Positions 21,991 to 31,844 of a stretch of DNA of 64,000 nucleotides are shown piece by piece (positions within the stretch are counted from its first letter, which is position 1; each line of letters opens with the position of its first letter). The translations under genes were made by a program, and so were the position numbers. The notes under the pieces were generated by a model that saw only the letters and a program-made list of their open reading frames with translations, was not told the DNA's origin and made no database searches. Source of the DNA: Macrothele yani (lineage: Eukaryota > Arthropoda > Arachnida > Araneae > Macrothelidae); NCBI GenBank assembly GCA_039090855.1, contig CM077011.1, positions 20,585,001 through 20,649,000 on the forward strand, read 5' to 3'.

Positions 21991-22210
21991 TTTTTTTTTT
22001 TGATTGGAGGTTTAACGACCACCGTGAGCAACTCAATGGGCTATAAGCAGTCGCCCGTCCCTAATTTAGGGCCACTGGTTCCAGGGAAGGGAGAGAGCCA
22101 GTGCCGTAAGACAAACACAACATCAATGCCTCACCGGGATTCGAACCCGGACCCCTTACGGACGAAATGATCAGAGGCCAGCGCCTTAGACCACTGCGCC
22201 ACCGGGGCGG
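21991..22210 (-). mobile_element. tRNA-derived SINE family 1, copy 5 (best preserved)
   Basis: Flanked by a perfect 13-bp duplication CAGAAATCACTTT (21978-21990 and 22211-22223). On the minus strand: 5' end CCGCCCCGGTGGCGCAGTGG with A box, B box GGGTTCGAATCCC, body, then oligo-A of about 14. With copy 2 it is the nearest to a consensus in the window. Confidence 0.97.
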
Positions 22211-22223
22211 CAGAAATCACTTT

Positions 22224-22598
22224 AGATAATGCGAGTTGGAACTAAACACAACAGGGGAATAAATCTCATCAGCAACGGAGATTGGCATTCCTCATCCAGA
22301 TCGGCGTCTTTCACAGTTTCTTTTATCGATCGGTTGACCGAAAATGTTTAACCACGAGTGATGTGCCCACGCGTATTTATTTTGTAACCACTTAATAATC
22401 AGCTGACATCACCCTTGGCCTTTTCTATCTGTTATTTTTCTGAAAATTATTAAAAAAACCCAGCGTAAAACAAAGAGTTTAAGATAAAGATAGCATGAAA
22501 GCTGATACTACGGATTTCAATTATAATGTTTATGCAGAACGGGCCCTAAAGTGAACACATTTCAACCGGTATTCGCTGACAAACACGTCTATTCAAAA
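22224..22598. other. No gene seen
   Basis: AT-rich spacer. Confidence 0.55.
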
Positions 22599-23045
22599 CT
22601 AGCCTATACCGCGTCTTAGGACGGTTGGTTTAAATCTTTAAATACATATTAAAACTGGCCAATAGCCCGTCCTGAACGGTTGTTTTTAATCTTTAAATAA
22701 ATATTAAACTAGCCTATAGCCCGTCCTAGGACGGTTGTTTTTAAACCTTTAACGACCATAACGCGCAAAACGCCCGTATGTACAAACAGCCTTAGACGCC
22801 CTAAACGCCTGTCCAGAGTGATTCTTCAAAATTCTCAACCTCTGGGGGATCGGCAAAAGTCACCCCCAGTCACTATGGTTGCTATCAAAAAAAAATTGAG
22901 ACTACAGTTTCGGGCGTTATGTTGTTTAGAGTGGTGCAAGATTTTTGGGTCATGGTCGTTAAAGGGTGAATCTTTAAATAAATATTAAACTAGCCTATAG
23001 CCCTCCTAGGACGGTTGTTTTTAATCTTTAAATAAATATTAATGT
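22599..23045 (+). repeat. ~55-bp tandem repeat interrupted by a MITE
   Basis: Units start ACTAGCCTATAGC at 22599, 22654 (variant), 22708 and about 22990, each with GTCCTAGGACGG followed by TTTTTAATCTTTAAATA. The core CGTCCTAGGACG is a perfect palindrome. A 224-bp insertion separates units three and four. Confidence 0.85.
22744..22967. mobile_element. MITE-like insertion with 15-16 bp inverted ends
   Basis: Ends AACCTTTAACGACCAT (22744-22759) and the complement of ACCCTTTAACGACCAT (22952-22967). It interrupts the tandem repeat. No coding capacity. The target duplication is unclear, so I cannot assign a superfamily. Confidence 0.7.
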
Positions 23046-24132
23046 ATAAGGGATCTTTCCCGTCCTAACACGATGAAATTTTTAATTGAAGCAGATTGAA
23101 AACAAATCAAATAGTCGCCGGCTCTTTTTTTTAAGGAAATATAGTAAAAATTTATATAGTAAGAACTCATTCATGTTAGAACTGAAAACTATATGCTATT
23201 TATTTCCGTTTTTCAAAAGACCTCGCGATAAATAAACATTCTGTGCGAAGTATTCGTTGTTGTTTAACAATTTTCCTTGTAGTCCAGTTTTTCCGTGTAA
23301 ACTTACCTTAATAACTTTTGCTTTGATTTTTCGCTTTAATTTATTTTTCACCGGCACTCGTGTTATTCCGTTCACGGCTTGTTTTGGATTGTCTTATTCA
23401 TGGGTTAGTTTGAAACTTCATACTGAAGCCTTTTCTACAAAATTATGCGACATCTGGCATTACAAATCGGAACTATCTAAATTATCGACAATGTGCTGTT
23501 GGGGCGACATCTGTTTTTAGATGCAATCTTGTTCACTTGTACATCGCAAGATTTCAGTTTTTATTGTAGGTTACAGCGTTTAGATAGATCGATATTTCGC
23601 AAAATGTTTATTAAAATCAGCACCAAACTCGGAAAGTTAGTTGAATTAAAAAAGTAAAAAAATAATTAAAGCGTACAAATTAATATTCGAATTGTGCGAA
23701 ATTAAATTAATATACAAACGCAACTTTCTGTGATATTAGGAATCCAATTTGAATTTTCTAGATCTGAAAAATAGAACTCGAGTCATTAATAATCCAGTGT
23801 TTTTAAATTAGCACGTGATCACCTTAACATCTGAAAGTGATCTCGTGCTATTATATAGCAGGTAATCATTTTGACATCGCGATAGCACACAATTGATCGG
23901 TAAGTGATGAGACAACAATGCGGACGTTGGTTTGATGTCAAGCGTTCCAGAGCGACGGATCTGGGTGTTTATGTTATTAATGGATGTTTATTGGTATGTT
24001 GGTCGAAGACTTTGCTAAGTTGGTCGAAGACTTTTACGTTTTGTCAATCATTCATAGTCTAAATGGCAAATAACTTTTACTTTTACCTCCTGAACATAAG
24101 CAAAATAACTCAATGTTACTTATTCTCTACCT
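23046..24132. other. No gene seen
   Basis: AT-rich. An 87-codon frame at 23257-23520 is unrecognised. Confidence 0.5.
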
Positions 24133-24138
24133 TAAGCT

Positions 24139-24368
24139 TTTTTTTGTTTGTTTGTTTGTTTGCTTGGGGATTTAATTACCACAATGATCAACTCGATCAG
24201 CTATAAGCAGTCGTTCGACCCAATTTAGGGCCACTTATTCCAGCGAAGGGAGAGAGCTAGTACCGTAAAACAAACGCAATATCCATGCCTCGTCGTGCTT
24301 TGAACCCAGATACATCTCGGACGAATGGTCAGAATCCAGCGCTAAGACCACTGCGTCACCGGGCGGCT
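24139..24368 (-). mobile_element. tRNA-derived SINE family 1, copy 6 (diverged)
   Basis: Minus-strand copy, about 75 percent like copy 5, with a (CAAA)n tail (GTTTGTTTGTTTGTTT on plus). B-box region GGGTTCAAAGCAC is damaged. Probable duplication AAGCTT. Confidence 0.85.
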
Positions 24369-25384
24369 CAATTCAAGCTTGACACCATTGTTATAAATAA
24401 TGCCACTGTAAATATATTGTTGCCAAATGTAGCGTACCATAACATTTTCGTAAGTATATTTGTCACCTCCTGCTACAAGTTCATCTTTAAAAACATTTTT
24501 GGTTCACGCACAACAGCCATTATTAGCAAAACAGAGCAAAGAGGAAGTAGTAAAAGTTCCTTTTAATGTGATGCAGTGTGTGCAAAACTTTTAAATCAAT
24601 AAACAAAGTTCGGAAGAAAATTCTCTATCTCATTTCTGCACGTGCAAATCAGCGGGAGGGATTTCTGAATGATATGGCGAATACTAGAACCAACAGCTAA
24701 ACGACGTCTGCAAGCTGATATGTCTGGAAACTGAGAAAAATTTGGCGAATCGATAGCCTGTAATCACTGAATGGCAGAGAGCAGAAGATAAAGTGAAAGC
24801 CGATCCGTAATTTCAAGAAAGCGGTGAAACATTTCCGTTTCGAGATTTTGAGCTAGCGCATCAGGCGTTAATTGTGAAACAATTCCAAAGAAAAGGTGTC
24901 ACTGGCAAGAATTCTTATTTCAGCTTCTCAGAATGCAATTCTCAATGAACGCAAATAACTCAATGATACTGAAGACATGAAGAAAGACGTGAAAGCGCAT
25001 CTAAAGGCGATTGCTTCAGATGAATTAAAACTACAATTCCAAAAGATCTTAGTGATTTGAGAGTGTTGCTTTAAAGAAAATCGAATCCATATTTGTTTTG
25101 AAATATCTGTTCCTTTACGTTCAGCATTTTAATTATGGGAACCCTATGCATGTAGATTAAACCTCGCAGACTACGTTTATATACCGTACTCATAATTAAG
25201 TGCCAGCGAGGTTTCCGGGATGGAAATAAACGTTTGGTGTTATTAAAATTATTCGTGATGGTTTCGTCCTCCGTACGATGACTCTTATTGTTTGGTGCAG
25301 TCTTTCTGAGGTTCACGGTGGTCCCGTTGTTCCAAGACCGCGGTTTTGCCTAATCGAGCGAGTTGTAGACGAATTCGAGCTCTT
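24369..25384. other. No gene seen
   Basis: AT-rich. Some A/G-rich frames around 24700-25060 are full of stops. Confidence 0.5.
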
Positions 25385-25490
25385 GATGAGGCATATAAGT
25401 GGTGCGCTTGCCCTACACCGCTAGCTCTACCCTTCCTTGAAACACTGGCTCTAAATTAGGAACGTGTTTCTCCTTATAGCCTGTGATATA
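25385..25490 (+). mobile_element. tRNA-derived SINE family 1, body fragment
   Basis: GATGAGGCATAT, CTACCCTTCCTTGAAACACT, GGCTCTAAATTAGGAACG and CCTTATAGCC follow the SINE body in order. Head and tail are lost. Confidence 0.65.
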
Positions 25491-26106
25491 TACAGAGGGC
25501 ATTAACCCTTTGACCGGCAGGAGCAAATTAACTTGGGGTTGGTAAAATAAACTCAAAATAGGCTGGAACGAATATTTTTGCTGTTTAAAAAATGGGCGGA
25601 ACGCGGCAGATTTAGAGGACCTGAGTATCAGAAACTTTCCTCTTAGGGTTGCTATTCAAAGCGGTCATTCAGGGAGATGATTCACTCTAATCCTTTCTCG
25701 GTGAGTACTTGCTGAAATGGCTACAACTATCGCGACGAACTTAAGAAAGAAGAGAGATGTTTGAGTACCTTGTTTATGCCTAGTCGCATGATGTTCGTGT
25801 CAGGGGGACTAGCCGTTTCCCATTGTGCCTTGGGACAAGGTGCAAAGATTAAACGACGATACTCGGGCAAGTCTAACCTGACTATGGAGTTAACGTTACG
25901 GAGTGTGTTCTTCCACTGCATAATACAGTTCCAGTTTAAAAGCCATGTTCGAGCCCGAACTGAACCCTAAGATAGCACATGGATAAGTAGATGTTCTAAA
26001 TGTCGAACGTACGCACGTTACAAAAATGAAGATCCCAGTTTCGCTCGCGTTTCTAAAAGATACAAATATCCGCACTGTAAATACAAATATGGTCGCTTCT
26101 GCTTTG
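25491..26106. other. No gene seen
   Basis: Unremarkable sequence; overlapping 64-69 codon frames on both strands at 25727-25970 are not recognised. Confidence 0.5.
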
Positions 26107-26114
26107 CTTCAGAG

Positions 26115-26727
26115 CATGGGCGCCGACAGGATGGGGTGGAGGTTGATTCACAAGGGTCACTTGACCCTCTGTAGAAATATTTTTCCCTTTATTTTATTTT
26201 ATGTTATTTTATTTTATTTTATTTTATTTCATTTTATTTAATTCATTACTTTTTTTTTTTACACTCACAGAACCGGACCACAAGGAAAGATGGAATTTGG
26301 GGCGTTTAATTTAATATCCAATTTTATTGGAAATTTGGAATTGGAAAACGATAACGTGAAATCGGAAAACCTAGCAAACCGTAAGGTAGTACCGTAATGA
26401 GCGTACTATTAGTACCCCCAAACAAGTTCCGTTTAGAGTGGTGTGTGCTGAACTTAAAAGGCTTGGCGTGTCCTTACTCGACACTGTTCATTATTTTGAA
26501 AACAGTTACCAATGTACATGGTAATACATGACTATTACTAACATGCACTTTCTTCAAGAGCAGCATATATATTAATAATAGTAGTAGTAGTAGCGTTCTA
26601 GTGTAGTAGGTAAGTAATAGTAATAGTATTAACATTATATTTTTACGAATTACTGTTTTCTACATATTAGCCAAACCTTAATTAATTACGTTTGACCCCC
26701 TTGAAAAATTTCCTGCAGGCGCCCATG
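26115..26727. mobile_element. Non-autonomous hAT-like element
   Basis: 613-bp element with imperfect inverted ends (CATGGGCGCCGACAGGA at 26115 and the complement of CATGGGCGCCTGCAGGA at 26727), flanked by a perfect 8-bp duplication CTTCAGAG (26107-26114 and 26728-26735). An 8-bp duplication is typical of the hAT superfamily. No transposase is encoded, so it would depend on an element elsewhere. Confidence 0.8.
26186..26246. repeat. (TTTTA)n microsatellite
   Basis: About 11 units of TTTTA with small variations, inside the hAT-like element. A shorter (AGT)n run lies near 26578-26593. Confidence 0.9.
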
Positions 26728-26735
26728 CTTCAGAG

Positions 26736-27144
26736 AGGCAATATAGTTAACAGGAGGATATTTACTGCGACTGAGAGGGAGGAATTGTTAGCCGAAAGCG
26801 GGGAGATAATGGATGGGCGTTCATTGTAGTGCGCTTAATCCTTTCCTTCTGGTTGCTATCTTAATACTCATTCAGAAATCGTTTGCCTGGTGGTCGCAAA
26901 TGTTTAGAAGGTGTGAGGGTGGAGTAGGGCATCGTAATGGAACGCAGGAAGTGTCCTTTTATATCGCTTTTAGTCACCGTTAAAGGGAAAGGTCCGCGAC
27001 ACATGGCAGCCCATTAGGGCGCGAAGAAATACTGATACACAAGAGATTTCATGTCCGTGAATCGGTTTCACGACCTTAACAGTGTAATCAGGTTAGCTTT
27101 GACCCGAGTATAAAATAGAGGGCTTATCGCGTGTGACAGGATCA
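26736..27144. other. No gene seen
   Basis: Spacer between the hAT-like element and SINE family 2. Confidence 0.5.
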
Positions 27145-27610
27145 AAGCCATGAATGGCTAAGTGGTTAGCAGGTCAGACTACCAATGCAAGATCCTCAAG
27201 TTCGATCCTGAGCTGATCTTGCGGAGGTGGTACAAACTGTGATTTGCTACAAACTGTGATTTGCTAACAATCATTGAATATTCGCCGTGCATCGGACGAG
27301 CACGTTAAGTGACGGCCCCCAGGCTGGACCCACAGGTTAAATGGGTATCCTTTCCTTTGCTACCCACCCCACCCCGAAATTCTCTTACCCCTCTATGTGC
27401 AACATCGTACTTGTACGGTGGCGCCATCTACTGTACTCTAATCTCACTACAAACTGTTCTGTCAAAGTCGCTAGACTTGCTCTCATTCCTTCCGTTTCTG
27501 TGTCCTGCCCAAAAGGCGAACTCGCTGTAGGTGGCTGGGACCAAAAATCTACTCACTGTGGACGGAAGTCCTACAAGAAAATGACTCATGCTTGCTTGCT
27601 TGGTGTAGAA
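27145..27610 (+). mobile_element. tRNA-derived SINE, family 2
   Basis: tRNA-like head with A-box region ATGGCTAAGTGGTTAGC near 27155 and B box AAGTTCGATCCTGAG near 27200. The body contains TTCGCCGTGCATCGGACGAG and CACGTTAAGTGACGG, shared with the unit at 4.96 kb. The 3' limit is uncertain. An 11-bp internal duplication (CAAACTGTGATTTGCTA twice near 27233-27266) is present. Frames at 27309-27613 fall inside the SINE and are not genes. Confidence 0.7.
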
Positions 27611-28411
27611 TAGAAATCCTTTGACAGGATCATCGTCGGTACTTCTGAGATTAAAGGAATTGTTTTGCCGTAGCTTTTAAAAACCCCGGCCGCTATATGA
27701 ACATTTATGTTTAGGGAGTGCAGAAACGTTTGATCGCCATTTGGCTGAGTTACCTCGGCCGCTTAAAATAGTTATACTCAAGACAAGCATATACACAAAC
27801 TTCTTGTTTTACTGACGCTTCACCTTCCTAAACCGGCACTGAGCACAAGCCAAAAATAAGCTTGCATTCAGGACATATTCATATCATTTGCTGCTAACTA
27901 TATCACGAAGTACCCTACTATATATTGTTGTACTGTCCTTTCCTTTATCTGAGAACATTTATCTCAAGCACGATCAGCAAATAGGTGCGTTGAAATTTAA
28001 TGATAGTTTTTTTAAGTGAAGAAAAACCTCGCACCAAAAAGGGCGCTACGTGAATTCATCAAAAACAAAATTTACCAAATTGGAGAACAAGATGAATTCA
28101 CTGAGGGCATATTTTTTTAAGTAACGAGCATAACTAGATGGTATCCTTCCCTAGGAATGAAAATAAATAATTCAGAGTACCACATTGTGAATTTGCATTT
28201 GTTGGTTAAGCGTATGAATTGAAAGTTTTGTAATACTGCCAATTTTCCTTTCATTTTAAGAATAATATTCACCCATTTATAGTGCACAGTTTTAATTTAA
28301 AAAAGTGAGTTCTCGAAGCTGAATAAATGCTTAAACTTAATTTGAGTAAGTTTTTGAAGGATATACTGTAAATCCTATAAATTGAATTTAGGAAAGTTTT
28401 TTTTAAAGATA
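27611..28411. other. No gene seen
   Basis: AT-rich spacer. Confidence 0.55.
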
Positions 28412-29640
28412 CGGTCCAATCAAAAAGTTTCAACAGTAGGCCGATATACAACAAAGTACTTACGTTACTTACGTCTGGCTATGATCTCCCTCAAAGTAGT
28501 CTCCTTGGGCAGTGATACACCGCTGCCAGCGATTTTGCTATTGTTGGAACGTTCAATGGAAGTCCTGTTCGCGAATCGCGTCAAGCACCGTCTGCGATTC
28601 GCGCTGGAACTCGTACACATTTTCAAAACGGCGACCCTTGCGCTTCAGCTTCGGAAACAGAAAGAAGTCGCAGGGGGGGGGAGGTTAAATTCGGATAGTA
28701 AGGCGGGTGAAGAAGGGTAGTCATGCTGTTGCGGCTGCAAACCTGACATGTTGCTAACGCTCTGTGAGCTGCTGCATTGTCGTGATGGAGCAGAAAATCG
28801 CCCCTGCGCCATATTTCAGGTGGTTTGCGGTGAATGTCTTTCCTAAGACGCCGCAGAACATCGCAGTAGAAAAGGGTGGTGACGGTCTGGCCCTGAAATG
28901 TCGGAGAGTGTGATCAGCATGCTATTGTTTGAGCTCCGCACCTGTCGGGACTTCTTCCGTCGTGGAGATGCCGTACTCTTCCACTGCGACGACTGTTGTT
29001 TGGTCTCCGGGTCTCGTTCCCAGAGATGACCCGCGACAGGAAGGTATGGTCATTCACAACCTGCTGACGAAGATCTTGACAGAGTTCTACACGGAACGCC
29101 TTCTGTTTGGGGTTCACAATCTTTGGCAGAAACTTTGCAGAAATGCCGTGCATGTTCAAAACCGACGTCACAATTTCTTGCACTGTTCCATATGAGACAT
29201 TGACGATGGAAGCAATGTCTTGAATGGTTCTCTGACGATCCTCATGCACCAGTTCCATAATTTTGTCCACATTTTCTGGGGTTTGCTTGTGGACAGTCGC
29301 CCTGACCTCTCGTCGTCTTTCATTACCGTTCTGCCGTTCTTGAAGCCCGAGTGCAACTCAAAACACCTGGCACGACTCAGTGCTTCATAGCCATAAGCCT
29401 GTCGCAACATTTCATGCGCCTCCGTTTCCGGTTTGACGTAGAATTTTATGTTCGCTCGCTGCTCTAGTTTGCAGTCCATACCGAAATCGCACATGTGTTC
29501 TGCACGTGGTCACCAAATATCGTGTAGCACAGCTCCCGATATTTACAGAACGACGCCACTCGGCACAATTACTCATGAAGGTCACTGCCCTCGACCGCTG
29601 CTCGCGCATCTGCGTAATGCTATCTGTTGGTGCGCTACGT
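28412..29640 (-). mobile_element. mariner-like element
   Basis: About 1.2 kb containing a minus-strand mariner transposase remnant. The left end GGTCCAATCAAAAAGTTTCA (28413) is a plausible terminus; I could not define the matching right end, which seems to abut the next element at 29646. Confidence 0.8.
28470..29494 (-). pseudogene. mariner transposase, frameshifted, first catalytic Asp changed to Asn
   Basis: N-terminal part at 29494-29168 shows the mariner helix-turn-helix (KLEQRANIKF, then QAYGYEALSRARCFE and RTVMKDDERSGRLSTSK). The next piece, in another frame (29270-28914), carries DIASIVNVSYGTVQEI and the catalytic block as ISGNET where mariners have GDE: the first Asp is Asn (AAC). 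Further downstream, in another frame, LLHHDNAAAH (second Asp) near 28790 and PPCDFFLFPKLK (third Asp) near 28650 remain. At least two frameshifts are present, so it is inactive. Confidence 0.87.
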
Positions 29641-29645
29641 ACCTA

Positions 29646-30482
29646 CAGGGTGTTTCAAAACTAATGGAACAAACTTTAAGAGGTGACAGAACACACCGAA
29701 ACAAGAACTTTTCGTCAGAGAATGCATGGCCGCAAGCTACGTGGTTAAGCACTGGAGGGTGCTTTCCGTCTCCCCACACACGCCGTCTTTCGCAAAGCAA
29801 AGAGACGCATATCTTTTACCGGAACGCCTGAATGCGAGGACGTACCACATTTTCCTTCAACAAGTCTTGCCTGAATTGATCAAGCATGTACCATCAATCG
29901 TCCGCCGTAAAATGTGATTCCAGGATGATGGAACGTTAGCTGATTTCAGCACTCAGGTGCGTGATTACCCTAACGCCACATTTCCAGGCCAATAGATTGG
30001 CCTGGGTGGATCCATCGCCTGGCACCCACGTCAAGCCAGATCTATCCCCTCTGGATTTCTTTTCATGGGGGAATCTTAAGTCCGTAATGTACGACACTCC
30101 CGTTGACTCCAATGAGGAAATAGTCGTCAGACATTCAGTCACGTCGACGATGCGAAGCGTGTATCAGGAGTGGCTGTCGCCCTTTTGAGCAGCTTTTGTA
30201 AATGTAATTAATTTCGGTATTTGCTTATTAATGTTTGCAGATTTGATGTAATTTTGTGATGTCACGCTTCGCGTTTTATTTTGTTTGCAGCAGAGCTTTG
30301 TTTTGATTTGCTGTGGCATCCCTGCCTTTGCGTTGCGAAAGACGGCGTGTGTTGTGAAACGGAAAGCGCCCTCCAGCGCCTAAGCGCGTAACTTGCGAAC
30401 ATGCATTCTATGACGAGAAGTGCTAGTTTTCTTGTGTTCCATCACCCCTTAAAGTTTGTTCCATTACTATTGAAACACCCTG
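29646..30482 (+). mobile_element. Deleted mariner-type element with ~165-bp inverted repeats
   Basis: 837-bp element, flanked by TA on both sides (29644-29645 and 30483-30484), ends CAGGGTGTTTCAAAACTAAT and complement. The inverted repeats extend about 165 bp inward (both sides contain ATGGAACAAACTTTAAG, GAATGCATG, CTGGAGGG and CACGCCGTCTTTCGCAA on one or the other strand). It keeps only the C-terminal half of a transposase, so it is an internally deleted derivative. Confidence 0.88.
29826..30188 (+). pseudogene. C-terminal transposase remnant (mariner-type, arthropod)
   Basis: Reads LNARTYHIFLQQVLPELI, then a TGA where the family has Trp, then FQDDGTLADFS with a catalytic Asp, then a TAG in the place of another Trp. 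A frameshift near 30030 leads to PDLSPLDFFSWGNLKSVMYD with the last Asp and on to residue WLSPF. The N-terminal DNA-binding domain and the first catalytic Asp are missing. Confidence 0.8.
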
Positions 30483-30484
30483 TA

Positions 30485-30793
30485 TTTCCTTGCAAATAGC
30501 GGACCCTCCGAAAAACAGACGTCTTAGTCATATGACAGTTGAAAACATGAACGTTCAAGAAAACATTCAGCGCGTTCTCTTCCTAAAGATTTTGTTGGCT
30601 TTTTTGAGCGGAAATAGGGTATTCCTTGACCTCCAGAACATCATTTTCAAAACTACTGGTCTGCACTTTCAATATGGCCGATTTTTACTTAAAAGTGAGC
30701 TACACAGCTTCTTTCAGACAAAATGGGGTATTTGTTTTCAATTTAGAAAAGGAGATTTCGACGCCACTTTCGAACTAATTGCGTGTCTAAACA
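30485..30793. other. No gene seen
   Basis: The frame at 30490-30819 is unrecognised and runs into the minisatellite. Confidence 0.5.
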
Positions 30794-31330
30794 GTGAAGG
30801 AAATACAAAAGATTCATAACGGTTCATGGAGATCTGTGTATCGAAGGAAGTGCAAAATATTTCATTACAGTCGATGCAGATCTGTGTATCGAAGGAAATA
30901 CAAAAAAAAATCCTTACGGTCGATGAAGGTCTGTGTATCGAAGAAAATCCAAAAATATTCTGTACAGTCGATGAAGATGTGTGTATCGAAAGGAAGTGCA
31001 AAATATTCATTGCAGTCGATGAAGACCTGTGTATCGAAGGAAATACAAGAGGTTTCATTACGGTCGATGCAGATCTGTGTATCGAAGGAAATACAAAAAA
31101 TTTCATTACGGCCGATGAAGATCTGTGTATCGAAGAAAACCCAAAAATATTCTGTACAGTCGATGAAGATCTGTGTATCGAAGGAAGTGCAAAATATTTC
31201 ATTACAGTCGATGCAGACCTGTGTATCGAAGAAAATCCAAAAATATTCTGTACAGTTGATAAAGATCTGTGTATCGAAAAAAATACAAAAGATTTCATAA
31301 CGGTCGATGATCTGCGTATCGAAGGCGAAA
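30794..31330 (+). repeat. 48-bp minisatellite, about 12 units of three subtypes
   Basis: Units centre on GATCTGTGTATCGAAGG, spaced 48 bp (30831, 30879, 30928, 30976, 31024, 31072, 31120, 31168, 31216, 31264). The middle of each unit is one of three types: GGAAGTGCAAAATATTTC, GGAAATACAAAAAATTTC, or GAAAATCCAAAAATATTC. The types are interspersed, with the run type 3 then type 1 occurring twice. Since 48 is 16 codons, four of six frames stay open for 500 bp or more, giving frames of 168-214 codons on both strands. Their simultaneous openness argues for periodicity rather than coding. Confidence 0.95.
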
Positions 31331-31338
31331 AGAACCGT

Positions 31339-31518
31339 TGTAACGTACCAGGAGATGTGACGTACCTGCCAGAAGGACGCACACGACATAAAGGCAGATA
31401 GGAATCAGAATAAAACGTCCGCGTAGCTCAATTGGTAGAGCAACTTAGTCCGGAATGAAGGGACCCGGGTTCGAATCCTGGCGTGGACAGAAATGACGGA
31501 GAAATTTACTTCGTTATA
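31339..31518 (+). repeat. TRIM 5' LTR
   Basis: 180 bp, TGTAACG to CGTTATA. The termini are an imperfect 7-bp inverted pair. Contains CATAAAGG (possible TATA-like) and AATAAAA just before the tRNA-like part. Confidence 0.9.
31417..31489 (+). other. tRNA-like sequence in the 5' LTR
   Basis: Acceptor arms GTCCGCG and CGTGGAC pair at 7 of 7 positions (one G-T). D arm TAGCTCAATTGGTAGAGC is also a full A box. T arm CCGGGTTCGAATCCTGG is a full B box. The anticodon stem is weak and the loop TCCGGAA has C instead of U before the would-be anticodon, so a working tRNA is doubtful. Its role is more likely an internal Pol III promoter or a structure for the element RNA. Confidence 0.8.
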
Positions 31519-31519
31519 A

Positions 31520-31531
31520 TGGCGCCCGAAC
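31520..31531 (+). other. Primer binding site, tRNA-Lys type
   Basis: TGGCGCCCGAAC, one base after the 5' LTR. This is complementary to the 3' end of animal tRNA-Lys(UUU), the primer of many retroelements; the match stops after 12 nt. Confidence 0.82.
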
Positions 31532-31630
31532 TATCCGGATGACCCGACCGTTCAAAATCTCGCATTGGTGTGATGTTATTTCCACACCGCGAGATAGGAA
31601 AAATAAGGGAATTCCTTCTCCAGCACTTCG

Positions 31631-31659
31631 AAAAAGAAAAAAAATTAAGGGGGAGATGA
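31631..31659 (+). other. Polypurine tract of the TRIM
   Basis: A purine-rich run ending AAGGGGGAGATGA directly abuts the 3' LTR, the position required to prime plus-strand synthesis. Confidence 0.78.
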
Positions 31660-31840
31660 TGTAACGTACCAGGAGAGGTGACGTACCTGCCAGAAGGACG
31701 CACACGACATAAAGGCAGACAGGAATCAGAATAAAACGTCCGCGTAGCTCAATTGGTAGAGCAACTTATTCCGGAATGAGGGGACCCGGGTTCGAATCCC
31801 GGCGTAGACCAAAAATGACGGAGGAATTTACTTCGTTATA
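31660..31840 (+). repeat. TRIM 3' LTR
   Basis: 181 bp, matching the 5' LTR with about nine differences; this divergence implies it is not brand new. Confidence 0.9.
31738..31810 (+). other. tRNA-like sequence in the 3' LTR
   Basis: Same structure as in the 5' LTR, one acceptor mismatch (CGTAGAC). T stem here is perfect (CCGGG/CCCGG) and the anticodon stem pairs fully (CTTAT/ATGAG). A and B boxes are unchanged between the two LTRs, while surrounding bases differ. Confidence 0.8.
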
Positions 31841-31844
31841 CCGT

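Larger units (their letters stand above)
31339..31840 (+). mobile_element. TRIM: miniature LTR retroelement with tRNA-like LTRs
   Basis: Complete 502-bp element. Two direct repeats (31339-31518 and 31660-31840), about 95 percent alike, start TGTAACGTACC and end CGTTATA. The outer duplication CCGT lies at 31335-31338 and 31841-31844. A primer binding site directly follows the 5' LTR and a purine-rich tract directly precedes the 3' LTR. The internal part is only 141 bp and codes for nothing, so gag and pol must come from another element. Each LTR contains a 72-nt tRNA-like sequence with both Pol III boxes. Plant Cassandra TRIMs are the known parallel (5S rRNA in the LTR). The orientation is set by primer site and purine tract. 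Confidence 0.9.

Noticed and set aside
25503..26995. piggyBac-like element (TTAACCCTTTGACC at 25503 and GTTAAAGGGAAAGG near 26986)
   Set aside because: Ends match only over a few bases and no TTAA lies outside the right end; an unrelated hAT-like element lies between.
30738..31401. Four overlapping frames of 168-214 codons as genes
   Set aside because: They are open on both strands because the minisatellite period is a multiple of three; no independent coding sign.
31417..31489. Genuine tRNA gene
   Set aside because: It is duplicated exactly as part of two LTRs, has a weak anticodon stem and a C in place of the invariant U33, so tRNA-like is safer.
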